Assembly: GCF_030823405.1 (NCBI RefSeq)
Contig: NZ_JAUSXC010000001.1
Coordinates: 4,137,001-4,201,000 of the forward strand
From: Chryseobacterium ginsenosidimutans
GTDB lineage: Bacteria; Bacteroidota; Bacteroidia; Flavobacteriales; Weeksellaceae
Length of the DNA: 64,000 bases
Reading direction: 5' to 3'
Part shown: positions 55,101 to 63,529 of the stretch, piece by piece
How the letters are laid out: the number at the start of each line of letters is the position of its first letter
Position numbering within the stretch: position 1 is the stretch's first letter
The notes under the pieces: model-generated
What the model saw: the letters and a program-made list of their open reading frames with translations, nothing else
Told to the model about the DNA's origin: nothing
Databases searched by the model: none
Program-made: the position numbers and the translations under genes

Positions 55101-55374
55101 TAATATCCAGAGCATAACCACTCGCATTCACACCTTCTGGAAGAGGAAAAGTCAATCGTCCTTCTCTCAAACGGTTCGAATTATTTTTGAAAACCATGGT
55201 CACGACATTGGTAGAAATGGGTCCTACAATTTTGGTTTCAATATTTAATTTCTGAAGAATAACCTGATTATTTTTCTCATATCCTCCTTTCCCATCCGCC
55301 GTTTCAATAGTCGGAATCTGCGCCAAGCACAAAACAGGGAAAAACAACAACAATTTTATATATAAGTTTCTCAT
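52180..55374 (-). CDS. VIT/VWA-domain protein with embedded SusC-like plug segment
   Basis: A 1064-aa secreted protein (signal LLLFFPVLCLAQ). N-terminal VIT domain (about residues 20-160): VTMVFKNNSNRLREGRLTFP, EVYETIKKRNVDPGVLEKVE, GERTVQITYNYEL. A VWA-like domain follows (LAIVWDNSLSGKKRDHVKEW, ILFFTDGLSSFGELKLG). At about residues 678-780 lies a stretch like the TonB-box and plug start of SusC proteins: IEEVVMVGYGVRKKQESVTS, REKAQISVRGMSSIASN, IQALEGRVAGLEVRK. Next come TPR-like repeats and a C-terminal DUF2135-like domain (VVINWNKDDTDIDLWVTDP). Function unknown; inter-alpha-trypsin-like proteins often act at the cell surface. The borrowed plug segment lacks a barrel, so it cannot be a transporter. 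Confidence 0.8.
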   Translation of the reverse strand: MRNLYIKLLLFFPVLCLAQIPTIETADGKGGYEKNNQVILQKLNIETKIVGPISTNVVTMVFKNNSNRLREGRLTFPLPEGVNASGYALDINGKLRNAVPVEKEKAKEVYETIKKRNVDPGVLEKVEGNNFRTTIYPINANGGERTVQITYNYELKKSGNNYQYFLPLNYTSEIPEFNIKTSVFQNTDSPQLEEKPDESFDFAKNGNIWVAETHKTKYKPGNNLKINFPQNNENQSVLIQKASGDSSYFLANLNVNPNERAKKLPNKLAIVWDNSLSGKKRDHVKEWSLLEEYFKTNKNVTVKTYFINNTFDEGKTFKINDGNWDELKSYLSQTIYDGGTDFGQLKSLREDEILFFTDGLSSFGELKLGWNKPTYTISSSNNVNFNQLKFISNKTGGEFLNLNENDPKKEVSKLLFQPLKFLGIEDNSSLSETYPSLIQTISQDFVLTGILKGNQTTIKAKFGYGNEVTETKTIILNINEQAVKDWEISKFWAQKKLNELEIFEKQNKEDIKNLSKQFGLVSNNMSLMVLENVEDYVRYDITPPAELRTQFNEIVKNNRAEKDVRVNDLMNDAEEMTRNLKEWWKKEYKQKEKSKRHPEPNQYSSDIDYATGRNQNIEEVVVRGIVGVNRERTVEPEYTPSPATVSSPVADEAPRPQADEAVEISKSGSPIADRSNRIEEVVMVGYGVRKKQESVTSASSVVTSGPVREKAQISVRGMSSIASNVAIQALEGRVAGLEVRKNSENESPVNITSSGRMNVIDVNSKAEYMKLFNEAKSAEAIYQIYLKNRKEYENLPQYYFDVSQLLFKNNDKKSGLKVLSSIADLDIENEELYKLLAYKLKQAEVFDKELFVTQKVLEWRPFDPQSYRDYALALEDNKQYQGALDNLYKVLTQSYTQELANRDDGIEETIIMEINQLIDNYRNKLDLKNINPKIIADLPVDVRVVINWNKDDTDIDLWVTDPNNERCYYSHSETEIGGRLSNDFTSGFGPEQFLLKKAIKGKYKIQTNFFGERQVGIAGPTAIMAEVYINYATGRQERKIVVFQNQKDSERGSEDGILIGEFEF

Positions 55375-55563
55375 AAAAAGTGAATTTGTAGTTTAACAAA
55401 CGTCTCTATTTATAAAGATGCAGGAAGTTGGAAAAAGGTTGGAAAGTTTTATATTTTTTAGTTGAAAAGAAAAAACTCCTTGTTATTATGCAAAAATTAA
55501 GGTTTCGAATTTCATTTACGATTAAAAATACGTCTAAAATTTTGTGTTACCTATTAAATAAAA

Positions 55564-55600
55564 ACAAAAAGCACTTACATTCCTGCAAGTGCTTTTTTTA
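55564..55600 (-). terminator. Terminator of the tRNA gene
   Basis: AAAAGCACTT and AAGTGCTTTT form a 10-bp stem; both orientations have a T-run. It lies directly 3' of the minus-strand tRNA. Confidence 0.8.
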
Positions 55601-55602
55601 TG

Positions 55603-55676
55603 TGGTCCCACCTGGGCTCGAACCAGGGACCACCTGATTATGAGTCAGGTGCTCTAACCAACTGAGCTATAGGACC
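55603..55676 (-). tRNA. tRNA with CAT anticodon (Met or Ile2)
   Basis: Minus strand, 74 nt. Acceptor GGTCCTA pairs with TGGGACC, D-arm AGCTCAGTTGGTTAGAGC, anticodon stem CCTGA/TCAGG with loop CTCATAA (anticodon CAT), and T-arm CCTGGTTCGAGCCCAGG. CCA is not encoded. Elongator Met and lysidine-modified Ile2 tRNAs cannot be separated by eye. Confidence 0.93.
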
Positions 55677-55738
55677 TCAAAATTTGGTTAAATTTTGTGA
55701 TTGCAAAAATAGTAAAATTTATTTCACCACAAAACTTT

Positions 55739-56137
55739 TTATTGCTTTTCTTGACAAAGTTCTACCAACACTCCATTGGTCGATTTCGGGTGCAGGAAGG
55801 CAACTAATTTGTTATCAGCGCCTTCTTTTGGTTCTTCGGAAATAAACTGAAATCCTTCTTTTTTTAATCTTTCGATCTCTTCAAGTATATTTTCAACGCC
55901 AAAAGCCAAATGATGGATACCTTCTCCTTTTTTATCAATAAATTTTGAGATCGGACTGTCCTCTTTACTGGCTTCAAGAAGTTCAATTTTACTTTCGCCG
56001 GTTTCATAAAATGAAGTCACAACTCCTTCTCTTTCTACGGATTCTTTCTTGTAAGATTCTTTTCCTAAAAGTTTTGCAAAAAGCTCATCAGAGACTCCCA
56101 AAGATTTTACGGCAATACCGATATGTTCTAATTTCAT
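55739..56137 (-). CDS. mce: Methylmalonyl-CoA epimerase
   Basis: A 132-aa protein of the glyoxalase/VOC fold. I chose the ATG at 56137 because MKLEHIGIAVKSLGVSDELF is the normal start of the family; the frame runs 15 codons further up into non-conserved sequence. Metal-binding His in LEHIGIA, the SKIELLEAS strand and GEGIHHLAFGVENI are typical. It interconverts (S)- and (R)-methylmalonyl-CoA in propionate metabolism. Transcribed divergently from rbfA. Confidence 0.88.
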   Translation of the reverse strand: MKLEHIGIAVKSLGVSDELFAKLLGKESYKKESVEREGVVTSFYETGESKIELLEASKEDSPISKFIDKKGEGIHHLAFGVENILEEIERLKKEGFQFISEEPKEGADNKLVAFLHPKSTNGVLVELCQEKQ

Positions 56138-56228
56138 AAAATAATTAAATAAATTAAGTTGTAAATTTGATGTTATAACCAAATTTCAAAGGATGAATTC
56201 AAACAAAAGTACTAAATTTGCATAAATT

Positions 56229-56588
56229 ATGGAAAGTAACAGACAAAGAAAAGTAGCTCAGATTATACAGGAAGACTTCGCGGAGCTTTTCCGCAAACAG
56301 GCTTCAGAAAGCAAACAGAGCATTTTAGTATCAGTTTCAGATGTAAAAGTATCTGCAGATCTTGGTATTGCCAAAATTTATTTAAGCATATTTCCGCAGG
56401 AATTCCGTTCTGCCGTAATGAAAGAAATTGAAGAAAATAAAGCTCAATACAGAAATTTCATCGGTCAGAAAATGGCAAAACAGGTACGTGTAATTCCTAA
56501 CCTTAACTTTTATTTGGACACTGCTCTTGATGATGTCGAAAAATTAGAACGAGAATTAAGAGGAGAAGGCGACAATCCTATTTTATAA
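56229..56588 (+). CDS. rbfA: Ribosome-binding factor A (RbfA)
   Basis: A 119-aa RbfA that binds the 30S subunit and helps 16S rRNA maturation. SNRQRKVAQIIQEDFAELF is the family N-terminus, followed by VSDVKVSADLGIAKIYLSIF and the C-terminal VRVIPNLNFYLDTALDDVEK with the P-x-L-x-F-x-x-D motif. A TAAATTTG box at 56213-56220 lies very close to the start. The next gene starts 3 bp after the stop, as is common for rbfA in Bacteroidota. Confidence 0.95.
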   Translation: MESNRQRKVAQIIQEDFAELFRKQASESKQSILVSVSDVKVSADLGIAKIYLSIFPQEFRSAVMKEIEENKAQYRNFIGQKMAKQVRVIPNLNFYLDTALDDVEKLERELRGEGDNPIL

Positions 56589-56591
56589 AAC

Positions 56592-57797
56592 TTGAAAAAC
56601 ATTGCATTTTATATAGCTTCGAGATACCTTTTAGCAAAAAAAGGAAGTACTGCCGTTACGTTTATTACGTGGTTGGCTGTTGGAGCTATGACGGTTGCCG
56701 TAACTGCAATGTTTGTTATTATTTCCGTTTTTTCGGGGCTTGAGGATCTTAATAAAGATTTAATTTCCAATCTTCATGCAGATCTTACGATTAAAAGTAG
56801 TTCCGGAAAAACATTGAAAGACTTTAATAAAATAAATACTATTCTTAAAAATAATAAAGAAATCAGTCATTTTTCAAGGGTAATTGAGGAAAAAGTTTAT
56901 ATCAGTTACAACGGAAAAGGTGACATTGCCTATTTAAGAGGGGTTGATTCTGCTTACATAAAAGTAAATCCCATTGACAAAGATGTTTTTTACGGGTCTT
57001 ATCCAAGCTTTAAATATTCTAATGAAGTTTTAATGGAAAATTCTTTAGATAACAGATTATCGGTTCCTGTATCTTCAAACACTGATTATGCGACAATCTT
57101 CATGCCTAAACCGGGGACAGGAATCATTAATAAGGAAGAAGATATTTACAATAAAAAAGACATTCTGATTACGGGAGTTTTTCCAGGAAAAGACCAGCTG
57201 GATAATTACATCATTGGTCCGATTGAATTAACGGAAGAACTTCTAAACCTACCTAAACATTCGGCTTATCAAATTGTAGTTAAATTAAAAAATTCGGACA
57301 ATACAGATTCTGTAAAGCAGCAATTACTTTCTTCTCTCGGGAAAAATGTTGAAATTAAAACCAAGGAAGAAGAAAATGCGGCATTCTGGAAGATGATTAA
57401 TACTGAAAAATTATTTATTTATTTAATTTTTGCTTTGGTAATTTTCATTACGACTTTCAATTTGGCGGGTGCTATTATTATTTTGCAGTTGGATAAAAAA
57501 GAGCAGGCAAAATCTCTTATTTCATTAGGCTTTCCTTTAAGTCATTTAAGACAAATTTATTTCTATACAGGAATTCTCATCGTCGTTTTAGGAGTAATTT
57601 CGGGTCTTATTCTTGGTACTGCACTTTGCTACTTCCAACAATATTCAGGGTTTTTCAAAGCTAATGAAACATTACCTTTTCCTGTAAAAATAGTAGGAAA
57701 AAACTACCTGACTGTAGCGATCACGGCATCAGTTTTTGGGATTGGTATTTCATGGGTATTTTCAAAAATAAGTAAAGAGTATATTACTAAAAATTAA
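56592..57797 (+). CDS. LolC/LolE-type ABC transporter permease
   Basis: A 401-aa FtsX/LolC-E family permease with an N-terminal membrane segment (FITWLAVGAMTVAVTAMFVI), a large periplasmic domain (about residues 45-270) and three C-terminal membrane segments (IYLIFALVIFITTFNLAGAI onwards). SRYLLAKKGSTAVTFITWLA is the usual start of lipoprotein-release permeases. The start is TTG at 56592, 3 bp after the rbfA stop; no ATG gives a full-length N-terminus, so translation is probably coupled to rbfA. Role: release of outer-membrane lipoproteins from the inner membrane, by family. Confidence 0.88.
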   Translation: MKNIAFYIASRYLLAKKGSTAVTFITWLAVGAMTVAVTAMFVIISVFSGLEDLNKDLISNLHADLTIKSSSGKTLKDFNKINTILKNNKEISHFSRVIEEKVYISYNGKGDIAYLRGVDSAYIKVNPIDKDVFYGSYPSFKYSNEVLMENSLDNRLSVPVSSNTDYATIFMPKPGTGIINKEEDIYNKKDILITGVFPGKDQLDNYIIGPIELTEELLNLPKHSAYQIVVKLKNSDNTDSVKQQLLSSLGKNVEIKTKEEENAAFWKMINTEKLFIYLIFALVIFITTFNLAGAIIILQLDKKEQAKSLISLGFPLSHLRQIYFYTGILIVVLGVISGLILGTALCYFQQYSGFFKANETLPFPVKIVGKNYLTVAITASVFGIGISWVFSKISKEYITKN

Positions 57798-57820
57798 CAC
57801 TATACGCATTCATTTTTTTG

Positions 57821-57828
57821 TACCTTTG
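57821..57828 (+). promoter_or_regulatory. -7 promoter box of the endonuclease I gene
   Basis: TACCTTTG matches TAnnTTTG exactly, 17 bp before the ATG at 57846. A clear -33 element is not seen. Confidence 0.5.
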
Positions 57829-57845
57829 GCTCCCAATTTTAAAAA

Positions 57846-59648
57846 ATGAAACGTACTCTACTCTCTTTTCTAATGAGTTTTGCCTTTATCAGTGCATTTG
57901 CTCAGATTCCTACGGGATATTACGACGGAACTGCAGGCCTTACCGGAGCTGCTTTAAAAACTCAACTTAAACAAATTATTACGAATGGTCATGTCGACCA
58001 TGGTTATAATGGTTTATGGACTGGCTACCAAACAACCGACCGCGATAATATTGCCGGAATTCCCGGATATGAAAACGACGGTACAATATTAGACATGTAC
58101 TCTGAAAACCCATCCGGTACAGATACTTATACATTTAATTACGGAACCACTCAATGTGGTAGCTCAGGATATACTAATGAAGGAGACTGCTACAATAGAG
58201 AGCATGTAGTTCCTCAAAGTTTATTCAGTGAAAACTTTCCTATGAAGTCGGACATCAATTTTATTCGTCCTACTGATGGAAAAGTGAACGGCATGAGATC
58301 AAACTATCCATACGGAAAAGTAGGTACTACTACTTACATTTCTGAAAACGGATCAAAATTAGGCACTTCTGTTTCTCCTGGCTATTCTGGTACTGTTTTC
58401 GAACCGATTGATGCCTTCAAAGGAGATATTGCAAGAATGATCTTCTATTTTGTAACAAGATATGAAACTCAGCTTTCTGGTTTCTCTAGCGGGAATATGC
58501 TTGGAAATTCTGCATTCCCAGGATTACAGATTTGGGAGCTAAATCAATTATTGGCTTGGAATACTTTAGATCCTGTTTCTGCCGCTGAAATTGCAAGAAA
58601 CAACGCATCTTATGTTTACCAGGGAAACAGAAATCCATATATTGATCACCCTGAATATGTAAATCAGATATGGGGAACACCGATTATTGACACTGAAGTA
58701 CCAACTACTCCTACAAACCTTGCTGCAAACAGTCCTACATCAAATTCAATTTCTCTAAGCTGGACAGCTTCTACCGACAATATTGGTGTAACCGGTTATA
58801 GCATTTATGTAAATGGTGTTTTATACTCTACTGTGTCAGGAACAACTGCTACCGTTTCAGGATTAAACCCATCCACATCTTATACTTTCTATGTTATTGC
58901 CAACGATGCTTCAGGTAATATTTCTGCACAAAGCAACGTAGCAACAGAAACTACCCTTGCAGGACAACCAGGTGGCGGAAGTTGCGGAACAGAAAACTTC
59001 TCAAATATCCCGGCAGCTGCAACAAGCTATGCAACTCAGACATGGGCAAATAATGGCATTACGTGGACTGCAACTGATGCAAGAACAGACCAGACTATTA
59101 ATGGTAAGGCAATCACAATAAGAAACGGTAATCTTACAAGCACTTCAATTTCGGGAGGTATCCAAAGTTTAACACTTACTGCACTATTGAAATTTACTGG
59201 CAGTGACAGTGCTTTAAATGTAGAAATCAACGGAACTCAGGTTGGTACAATACCTTACAACGGAGCGACTCCTACAACAACTACAATTAATAACATTAAT
59301 GTGAGTGGAAATTTTATCATTAAAATTATTAATCCCGTTACTGGAAACAGAGTTGTCATCGATGATTTAAGCTGGACTTGTTTCAGTACATTAGGAACTG
59401 TTGAAACCACAAAAGATAAATCAGGTTTCACAATTTATCCCAATCCTGTTAAAAACAACGAGTTATTTGTAAAAGGAGAAAATCTAAACAGAATTTCAAA
59501 AGCACAGATCTATGATTTTTCAGGAAAACTAATCGAAACGATTGAAAATCCTTTTAAAAACTCTAATAAAATCAACCTTAAAGGTTTCGTAAAAGGAAAT
59601 TACATTCTTAAAACAGATTCTTTCTCTACAAAATTCATTGTAGACTAA
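57846..59648 (+). CDS. Secreted endonuclease I with FN3 and T9SS sorting domains
   Basis: A 600-aa extracellular nuclease. Signal LLSFLMSFAFISAFAQ, then endonuclease I (about residues 20-280) with GDCYNREHVVPQSLF (catalytic His region) and MKSDINFIRPTDGKVNGMRS. A fibronectin type III domain follows at about 283-370 (PTTPTNLAANSPTSNSISLS, ISAQSNVATETT), then a beta-sandwich of about 140 aa. The C-terminus is a T9SS type A sorting domain (FTIYPNPVKNNELFVKGENL, YILKTDSFSTKFIVD). It is exported across the outer membrane by type IX secretion and probably digests extracellular DNA for nutrients. Confidence 0.92.
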   Translation: MKRTLLSFLMSFAFISAFAQIPTGYYDGTAGLTGAALKTQLKQIITNGHVDHGYNGLWTGYQTTDRDNIAGIPGYENDGTILDMYSENPSGTDTYTFNYGTTQCGSSGYTNEGDCYNREHVVPQSLFSENFPMKSDINFIRPTDGKVNGMRSNYPYGKVGTTTYISENGSKLGTSVSPGYSGTVFEPIDAFKGDIARMIFYFVTRYETQLSGFSSGNMLGNSAFPGLQIWELNQLLAWNTLDPVSAAEIARNNASYVYQGNRNPYIDHPEYVNQIWGTPIIDTEVPTTPTNLAANSPTSNSISLSWTASTDNIGVTGYSIYVNGVLYSTVSGTTATVSGLNPSTSYTFYVIANDASGNISAQSNVATETTLAGQPGGGSCGTENFSNIPAAATSYATQTWANNGITWTATDARTDQTINGKAITIRNGNLTSTSISGGIQSLTLTALLKFTGSDSALNVEINGTQVGTIPYNGATPTTTTINNINVSGNFIIKIINPVTGNRVVIDDLSWTCFSTLGTVETTKDKSGFTIYPNPVKNNELFVKGENLNRISKAQIYDFSGKLIETIENPFKNSNKINLKGFVKGNYILKTDSFSTKFIVD

Positions 59649-59670
59649 GACTTAAAAAATATTTTATATT

Positions 59671-59699
59671 AAGACCGGTTTTTTCCGGTCTTTTTTTTT
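59671..59699 (+). terminator. Rho-independent terminator after the endonuclease gene
   Basis: AAGACCGG, loop TTTTTT, CCGGTCTT, followed by a run of T. Confidence 0.9.
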
Positions 59700-59710
59700 A
59701 TTTTTATAGT

Positions 59711-60448
59711 ATGGATTCTAATAAAAAACTAGGTTTGATCGGAAGAAATATTTCCTATTCTTTTTCGAAAAAATTCTTTGAAGACAAATTTCAAAAACTA
59801 ATGTTAAAAGGTTATTCTTATAACATATTTGATCTTAACGAAATTAATGAAATTGAAGGTATACTTTCTTCTCCAGATCTTTTGGGTTTCAACGTAACGA
59901 TTCCGTACAAAGAAAAAATCATTGATTATTTGGATGATTTAAGTGATGAAGCAAAAAAAATTGGTGCAGTAAACTGTGTTTTAATTGAAAATGGAAAAAA
60001 AACAGGTTACAATACAGATGCTTTCGGTTTTGAAAAAACGTTACTTCTTCATAAAAAGCCACATCAAGATTCTGCTTTGATTTTAGGAGGCGGAGGTGCT
60101 GCAAAAGCCGTAAAATATGTTTTGGATAAACATGGTATTTCTTCAATTACAGTTTCCAGAAATTCTAAAACCAATTTTGAAAACCTAGATCATAAAACAG
60201 TAAAGAATCATAAAATTATTATTCAATGTACTCCCGTTGGAACCTTTCCGAATATTGATGACTGCTTGGTTTTCCCTTTTGAAGGAATCTCTGAAGATCA
60301 TTTGATTATAGATTTAATTTACAATCCAAATTACACGCAATTCATTATTAAAGCTTCAGAAAAAGGAGCAAAAACAGTGAACGGTTATTACATGCTGGAA
60401 CAGCAGGCAGAAAAAGCCTGGGAAATTTGGAATTTTCAAAAAAAATAA
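59711..60448 (+). CDS. aroE: Shikimate dehydrogenase (AroE)
   Basis: A 245-aa AroE reducing 3-dehydroshikimate to shikimate with NADPH in aromatic amino-acid synthesis. Substrate residues are in LIGRNISYSFSKKFFED and GFNVTIPYKEKIIDYLDDLS (catalytic Lys), TGYNTDAFGFEKTLLL (Asp); the nucleotide site is ALILGGGGAAKAVKYVL, and GYYMLEQQAEKAWEIW closes the protein. It is short compared with E. coli AroE (272 aa) but normal for Bacteroidota. Confidence 0.93.
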   Translation: MDSNKKLGLIGRNISYSFSKKFFEDKFQKLMLKGYSYNIFDLNEINEIEGILSSPDLLGFNVTIPYKEKIIDYLDDLSDEAKKIGAVNCVLIENGKKTGYNTDAFGFEKTLLLHKKPHQDSALILGGGGAAKAVKYVLDKHGISSITVSRNSKTNFENLDHKTVKNHKIIIQCTPVGTFPNIDDCLVFPFEGISEDHLIIDLIYNPNYTQFIIKASEKGAKTVNGYYMLEQQAEKAWEIWNFQKK

Positions 60449-60524
60449 CATAAATTAGTACTTTAATTGGCTTTTAGCTATATTTAGAAGATATTTTAAC
60501 GCCACTCACAATAAATGATTTGCT

Positions 60525-62330
60525 ATGATTACAGAAAACAATCTTTCTGAAAACGAAGAAAAGAAAAATTCCAATGAAGGATCTACGGAAGAAACATTAG
60601 AAAATACCGTATCCCAAGATGGAAAAGCACATGAAGGGGAAACCGAGCATGAAGAAGAACATGTAGATACAGATATTACTTTAGCCGATGCTTTGAAGGA
60701 AATGGAGAAAATCATCAATACGGCAAATGCCGGTGAAGACTTCAAAAAATTCAATCAGTTAAAAGAAAAAGCAAGTCATTTTATTCATGATGAGGTGGAA
60801 GATAAAAAACATGAATATGCGGAAGCTGGAAATCCTCCTGAAAATTTCAGCTACGAACACCCTTTGCAATCGAAATTTTCTGCTTTGGTGAATATTTTCA
60901 GAGAAAAGCACGACACCTACCAAAAAGGTCAGGAAGAAGAGCAAAAGAAAAATCTGGATCACCGCCAAAATATTATCGAAAGACTTAAAAACCTTTATAC
61001 AAACTCAGAACCGGGAACCAATCTTTTTAAATCCATCCGCGATATTAAAGAAGAATGGTCAAATGCAGGACAGGTTGCTAAATCTGAATTTAAAATTCTT
61101 AATAATAATTATTTCCATCACCTGAACCAGTTTTATCAGATGCTGGATCTGAATAAAGAATTTCTTGAGCAGGAATACAGCCACAACCTGGAGAAAAGAC
61201 AGCACATTATCGAGCGTGCAAAACAGCTTGAACATGAGCCTGTGATTCAAAAAGCATTAAACGAACTGCAATATCTTCATAAACTTTGGAAAGAAGAGGC
61301 GGAACCCGTTTCAGAAGAATTCCGTGAGAAAACATGGGAAGAGTTTAAGGAAATATCAAACAAAATTCACGAAAGAAAATCGGAACTTTCTGCAGCAATC
61401 GAAACTGAACAGAATGCCAATCTTGAAAAGAAGAATCAGATTATTGCCGAAATCAAAAAACTTTCTGAACCTTCTGAAAATCCGAACCATAATTATTGGC
61501 AGAATGCAATAAGAAGAGTGGAAGACCTTCGTTCAGAATTCTTAAAAACAGGAAGTGTTCCAAGAAAACTTTCTAACCAGAACTGGAATGAATTTAAAAC
61601 AATTTTAAGAAGCTTCAATACAACAAAAAATACATATTATAAATCTTTAAAAGGTTCTCAGCAGGCAAATCTGGATGAAAAATTAAAATTAATCCAAACT
61701 GCACAGGATAATATGAACAACGAAGAATGGGAAATTGCTGTTCCGTTGTTTAAAAAGCTTCAGGAAGACTGGAAAAAAATCGGTCACGTTCCGAAAAGCA
61801 TGACCAATAAGATCTGGGACGAATTCCGTGATGCATGTAATACTTTCTTCAACAACTACAGAGAAAAAAGTAATGCTTCTACGGATAACTGGAAAGAAAA
61901 TTACAAAAATAAAAAAGCAATTCTTGACGATCTGAAAACCGTGACCGATGAAGATGGAAGTATTGAAAGAATTGAAGCCATAAAAACAGCATGGAACAAC
62001 ATCGGGAAAGTTCCGAGAGATAAAATTTCAATTAATACAGAATTCAACAAAACGTTGAGAGAAAAGCTGAAATTAAATAAGATTAACGAACTTGAACTTA
62101 AAGAAGAAGGCTTATCTGAAAATCAATTGACTGATAAAGCCAGAAAAATAAAGAGCCAAATCTCTGATCTGGAAGGTGAAATCGTGAAACTGGAAAATAA
62201 CTTATCATTCTTTAAAAATCCATCGAGAGAAAATGCTATGTTAAAAGACACTTTCAATACGATCGACGAGAAAAAAGCTCATCTGGAAACATTAAAACAA
62301 AATCTTCACAATATAATTGCTGGAGAATAA
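60525..62330 (+). CDS. DUF349-repeat coiled-coil protein
   Basis: A 601-aa soluble protein made of DUF349 repeats. The N-terminal 75 residues are very acidic (EEHVDTDITLADALKEME). Repeats of about 70-80 aa follow, each with a W-x(n)-G-x-V/A-P/A core: IKEEWSNAGQVAKSEF, LHKLWKEEAEPVSEEFREK, LRSEFLKTGSVPRKLSNQNW, LQEDWKKIGHVPKSMTNKIW and IKTAWNNIGKVPRDK. A coiled coil ends the protein (KSQISDLEGEIVKLENNLSF). DUF349 proteins are conserved in Bacteroidota; the function is unsettled. Confidence 0.88.
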   Translation: MITENNLSENEEKKNSNEGSTEETLENTVSQDGKAHEGETEHEEEHVDTDITLADALKEMEKIINTANAGEDFKKFNQLKEKASHFIHDEVEDKKHEYAEAGNPPENFSYEHPLQSKFSALVNIFREKHDTYQKGQEEEQKKNLDHRQNIIERLKNLYTNSEPGTNLFKSIRDIKEEWSNAGQVAKSEFKILNNNYFHHLNQFYQMLDLNKEFLEQEYSHNLEKRQHIIERAKQLEHEPVIQKALNELQYLHKLWKEEAEPVSEEFREKTWEEFKEISNKIHERKSELSAAIETEQNANLEKKNQIIAEIKKLSEPSENPNHNYWQNAIRRVEDLRSEFLKTGSVPRKLSNQNWNEFKTILRSFNTTKNTYYKSLKGSQQANLDEKLKLIQTAQDNMNNEEWEIAVPLFKKLQEDWKKIGHVPKSMTNKIWDEFRDACNTFFNNYREKSNASTDNWKENYKNKKAILDDLKTVTDEDGSIERIEAIKTAWNNIGKVPRDKISINTEFNKTLREKLKLNKINELELKEEGLSENQLTDKARKIKSQISDLEGEIVKLENNLSFFKNPSRENAMLKDTFNTIDEKKAHLETLKQNLHNIIAGE

Positions 62331-62345
62331 ATTCAATTTAAAATC

Positions 62346-62384
62346 TAAAAAGGCGGAGCAAAGCAATTTGTCTTCGCTTTTTTC
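62346..62384 (+). terminator. Possible terminator after the DUF349 gene
   Basis: AAAAAGGCG and CGCTTTTTT arms with a loop of about 20 nt, followed by TTTC. The stem is imperfect. Confidence 0.45.
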
Positions 62385-62390
62385 TTTCAT

Positions 62391-63410
62391 ATGCAAGACG
62401 AATTTTACATAAAAAGATGTATCGAACTGGCTCAGAAAGCTATCGGTAAAACTTATCCCAATCCTTTAGTGGGAAGTGTGATTGTACATAACGGAAAAAT
62501 CATTGGTGAAGGCTATCACCATAAAGCAGGAGAAAATCATGCAGAAATCAATGCCATTAATTCGGTTAAAGATAAAAGCCTGATTCCTGAATCTACGATT
62601 TATGTTTCTTTGGAGCCTTGCGCCCATTACGGAAAAACACCGCCCTGCGCTTTAAAAATCAAAGAACTTGGTTTCAAAAAAGTAGTGATTGGTGCAATGG
62701 ATTCTCATGATAAAGTGAATGGTAAAGGAAAAAAAATCATTCAGGATGCAGGAATTGAAGCTGTTTCAGGAATTTTGGAAAAAGAATGTGTAGAATTGAA
62801 TAAGAGATTTTTTACCTATCATGAAAAGAAAAGACCTTATATCATTTTGAAATGGGCAGAATCAGGTGACGGATTTTTAGATAAAAATTTTAAACCTACA
62901 TCGATTTCTAATTCTTTAGTCAATCAATTTGTTCATCAGTTAAGAGCCGATGAACATGCGATTTTAGTAGGAACACAAACTGCTTTAAGTGATAACCCAA
63001 GTTTAACCGTAAGAAATGTTGAGGGAACAAATCCTGTAAGAATTTTAATTGATTTTGACCTAAAAGTTCCAACTGATTTAAGCATTTATAATAAGGAGGC
63101 TAAAACGCTTGTTTTTAATTCAATTAAAGAAGAAACTAAGGATAATATTTTATTCATAAAAATAGAAAAAGAAAATTTCCTACCCAATTTAATGAACGCA
63201 TTGTATAAGGAACAAATCCAATCCATTATTATTGAAGGCGGAAGATTTACTTTGCAGGAATTTATCAATGCTAATCTTTGGGATGAAGCAATTATTATTA
63301 AAAATGAACATCTGAAACTTGAAAACGGAACAAAAGCTCCGAAGTTTGATTTTGAACCTGACAATTCTTTAAATTTTCGGGACAATGTAATTGAGAAATA
63401 TATTAAATAA
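62391..63410 (+). CDS. ribD: Riboflavin biosynthesis deaminase/reductase (RibD)
   Basis: A 339-aa bifunctional enzyme of riboflavin synthesis: residues 1-145 are the zinc deaminase (ELAQKAIGKTYPNPLVGSVI, zinc site HAEINAI and EPCAHYGKTPPCALKI), the remainder the NADPH-dependent reductase (RPYIILKWAESGDGFLD, HQLRADEHAILVGTQTALSD and SIIIEGGRFTLQEFI). Both halves look intact. The product is 5-amino-6-ribitylaminouracil phosphate. Confidence 0.94.
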   Translation: MQDEFYIKRCIELAQKAIGKTYPNPLVGSVIVHNGKIIGEGYHHKAGENHAEINAINSVKDKSLIPESTIYVSLEPCAHYGKTPPCALKIKELGFKKVVIGAMDSHDKVNGKGKKIIQDAGIEAVSGILEKECVELNKRFFTYHEKKRPYIILKWAESGDGFLDKNFKPTSISNSLVNQFVHQLRADEHAILVGTQTALSDNPSLTVRNVEGTNPVRILIDFDLKVPTDLSIYNKEAKTLVFNSIKEETKDNILFIKIEKENFLPNLMNALYKEQIQSIIIEGGRFTLQEFINANLWDEAIIIKNEHLKLENGTKAPKFDFEPDNSLNFRDNVIEKYIK

Positions 63411-63529
63411 TGTATTGAAAAAAAGTGATTTCATAAAATATTTAATTTAACATAATAAAATAATCTAACTTTATCATCTTTTACATATAAATAATTCATT
63501 AATTTGTTATACAACTAAACAAAATTATT

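Noticed and set aside
55428..55637. A 69-aa plus-strand frame ending VVPPGLEPGTT
   Set aside because: Its 3' part is the reverse complement of the tRNA gene, a well-known spurious translation.
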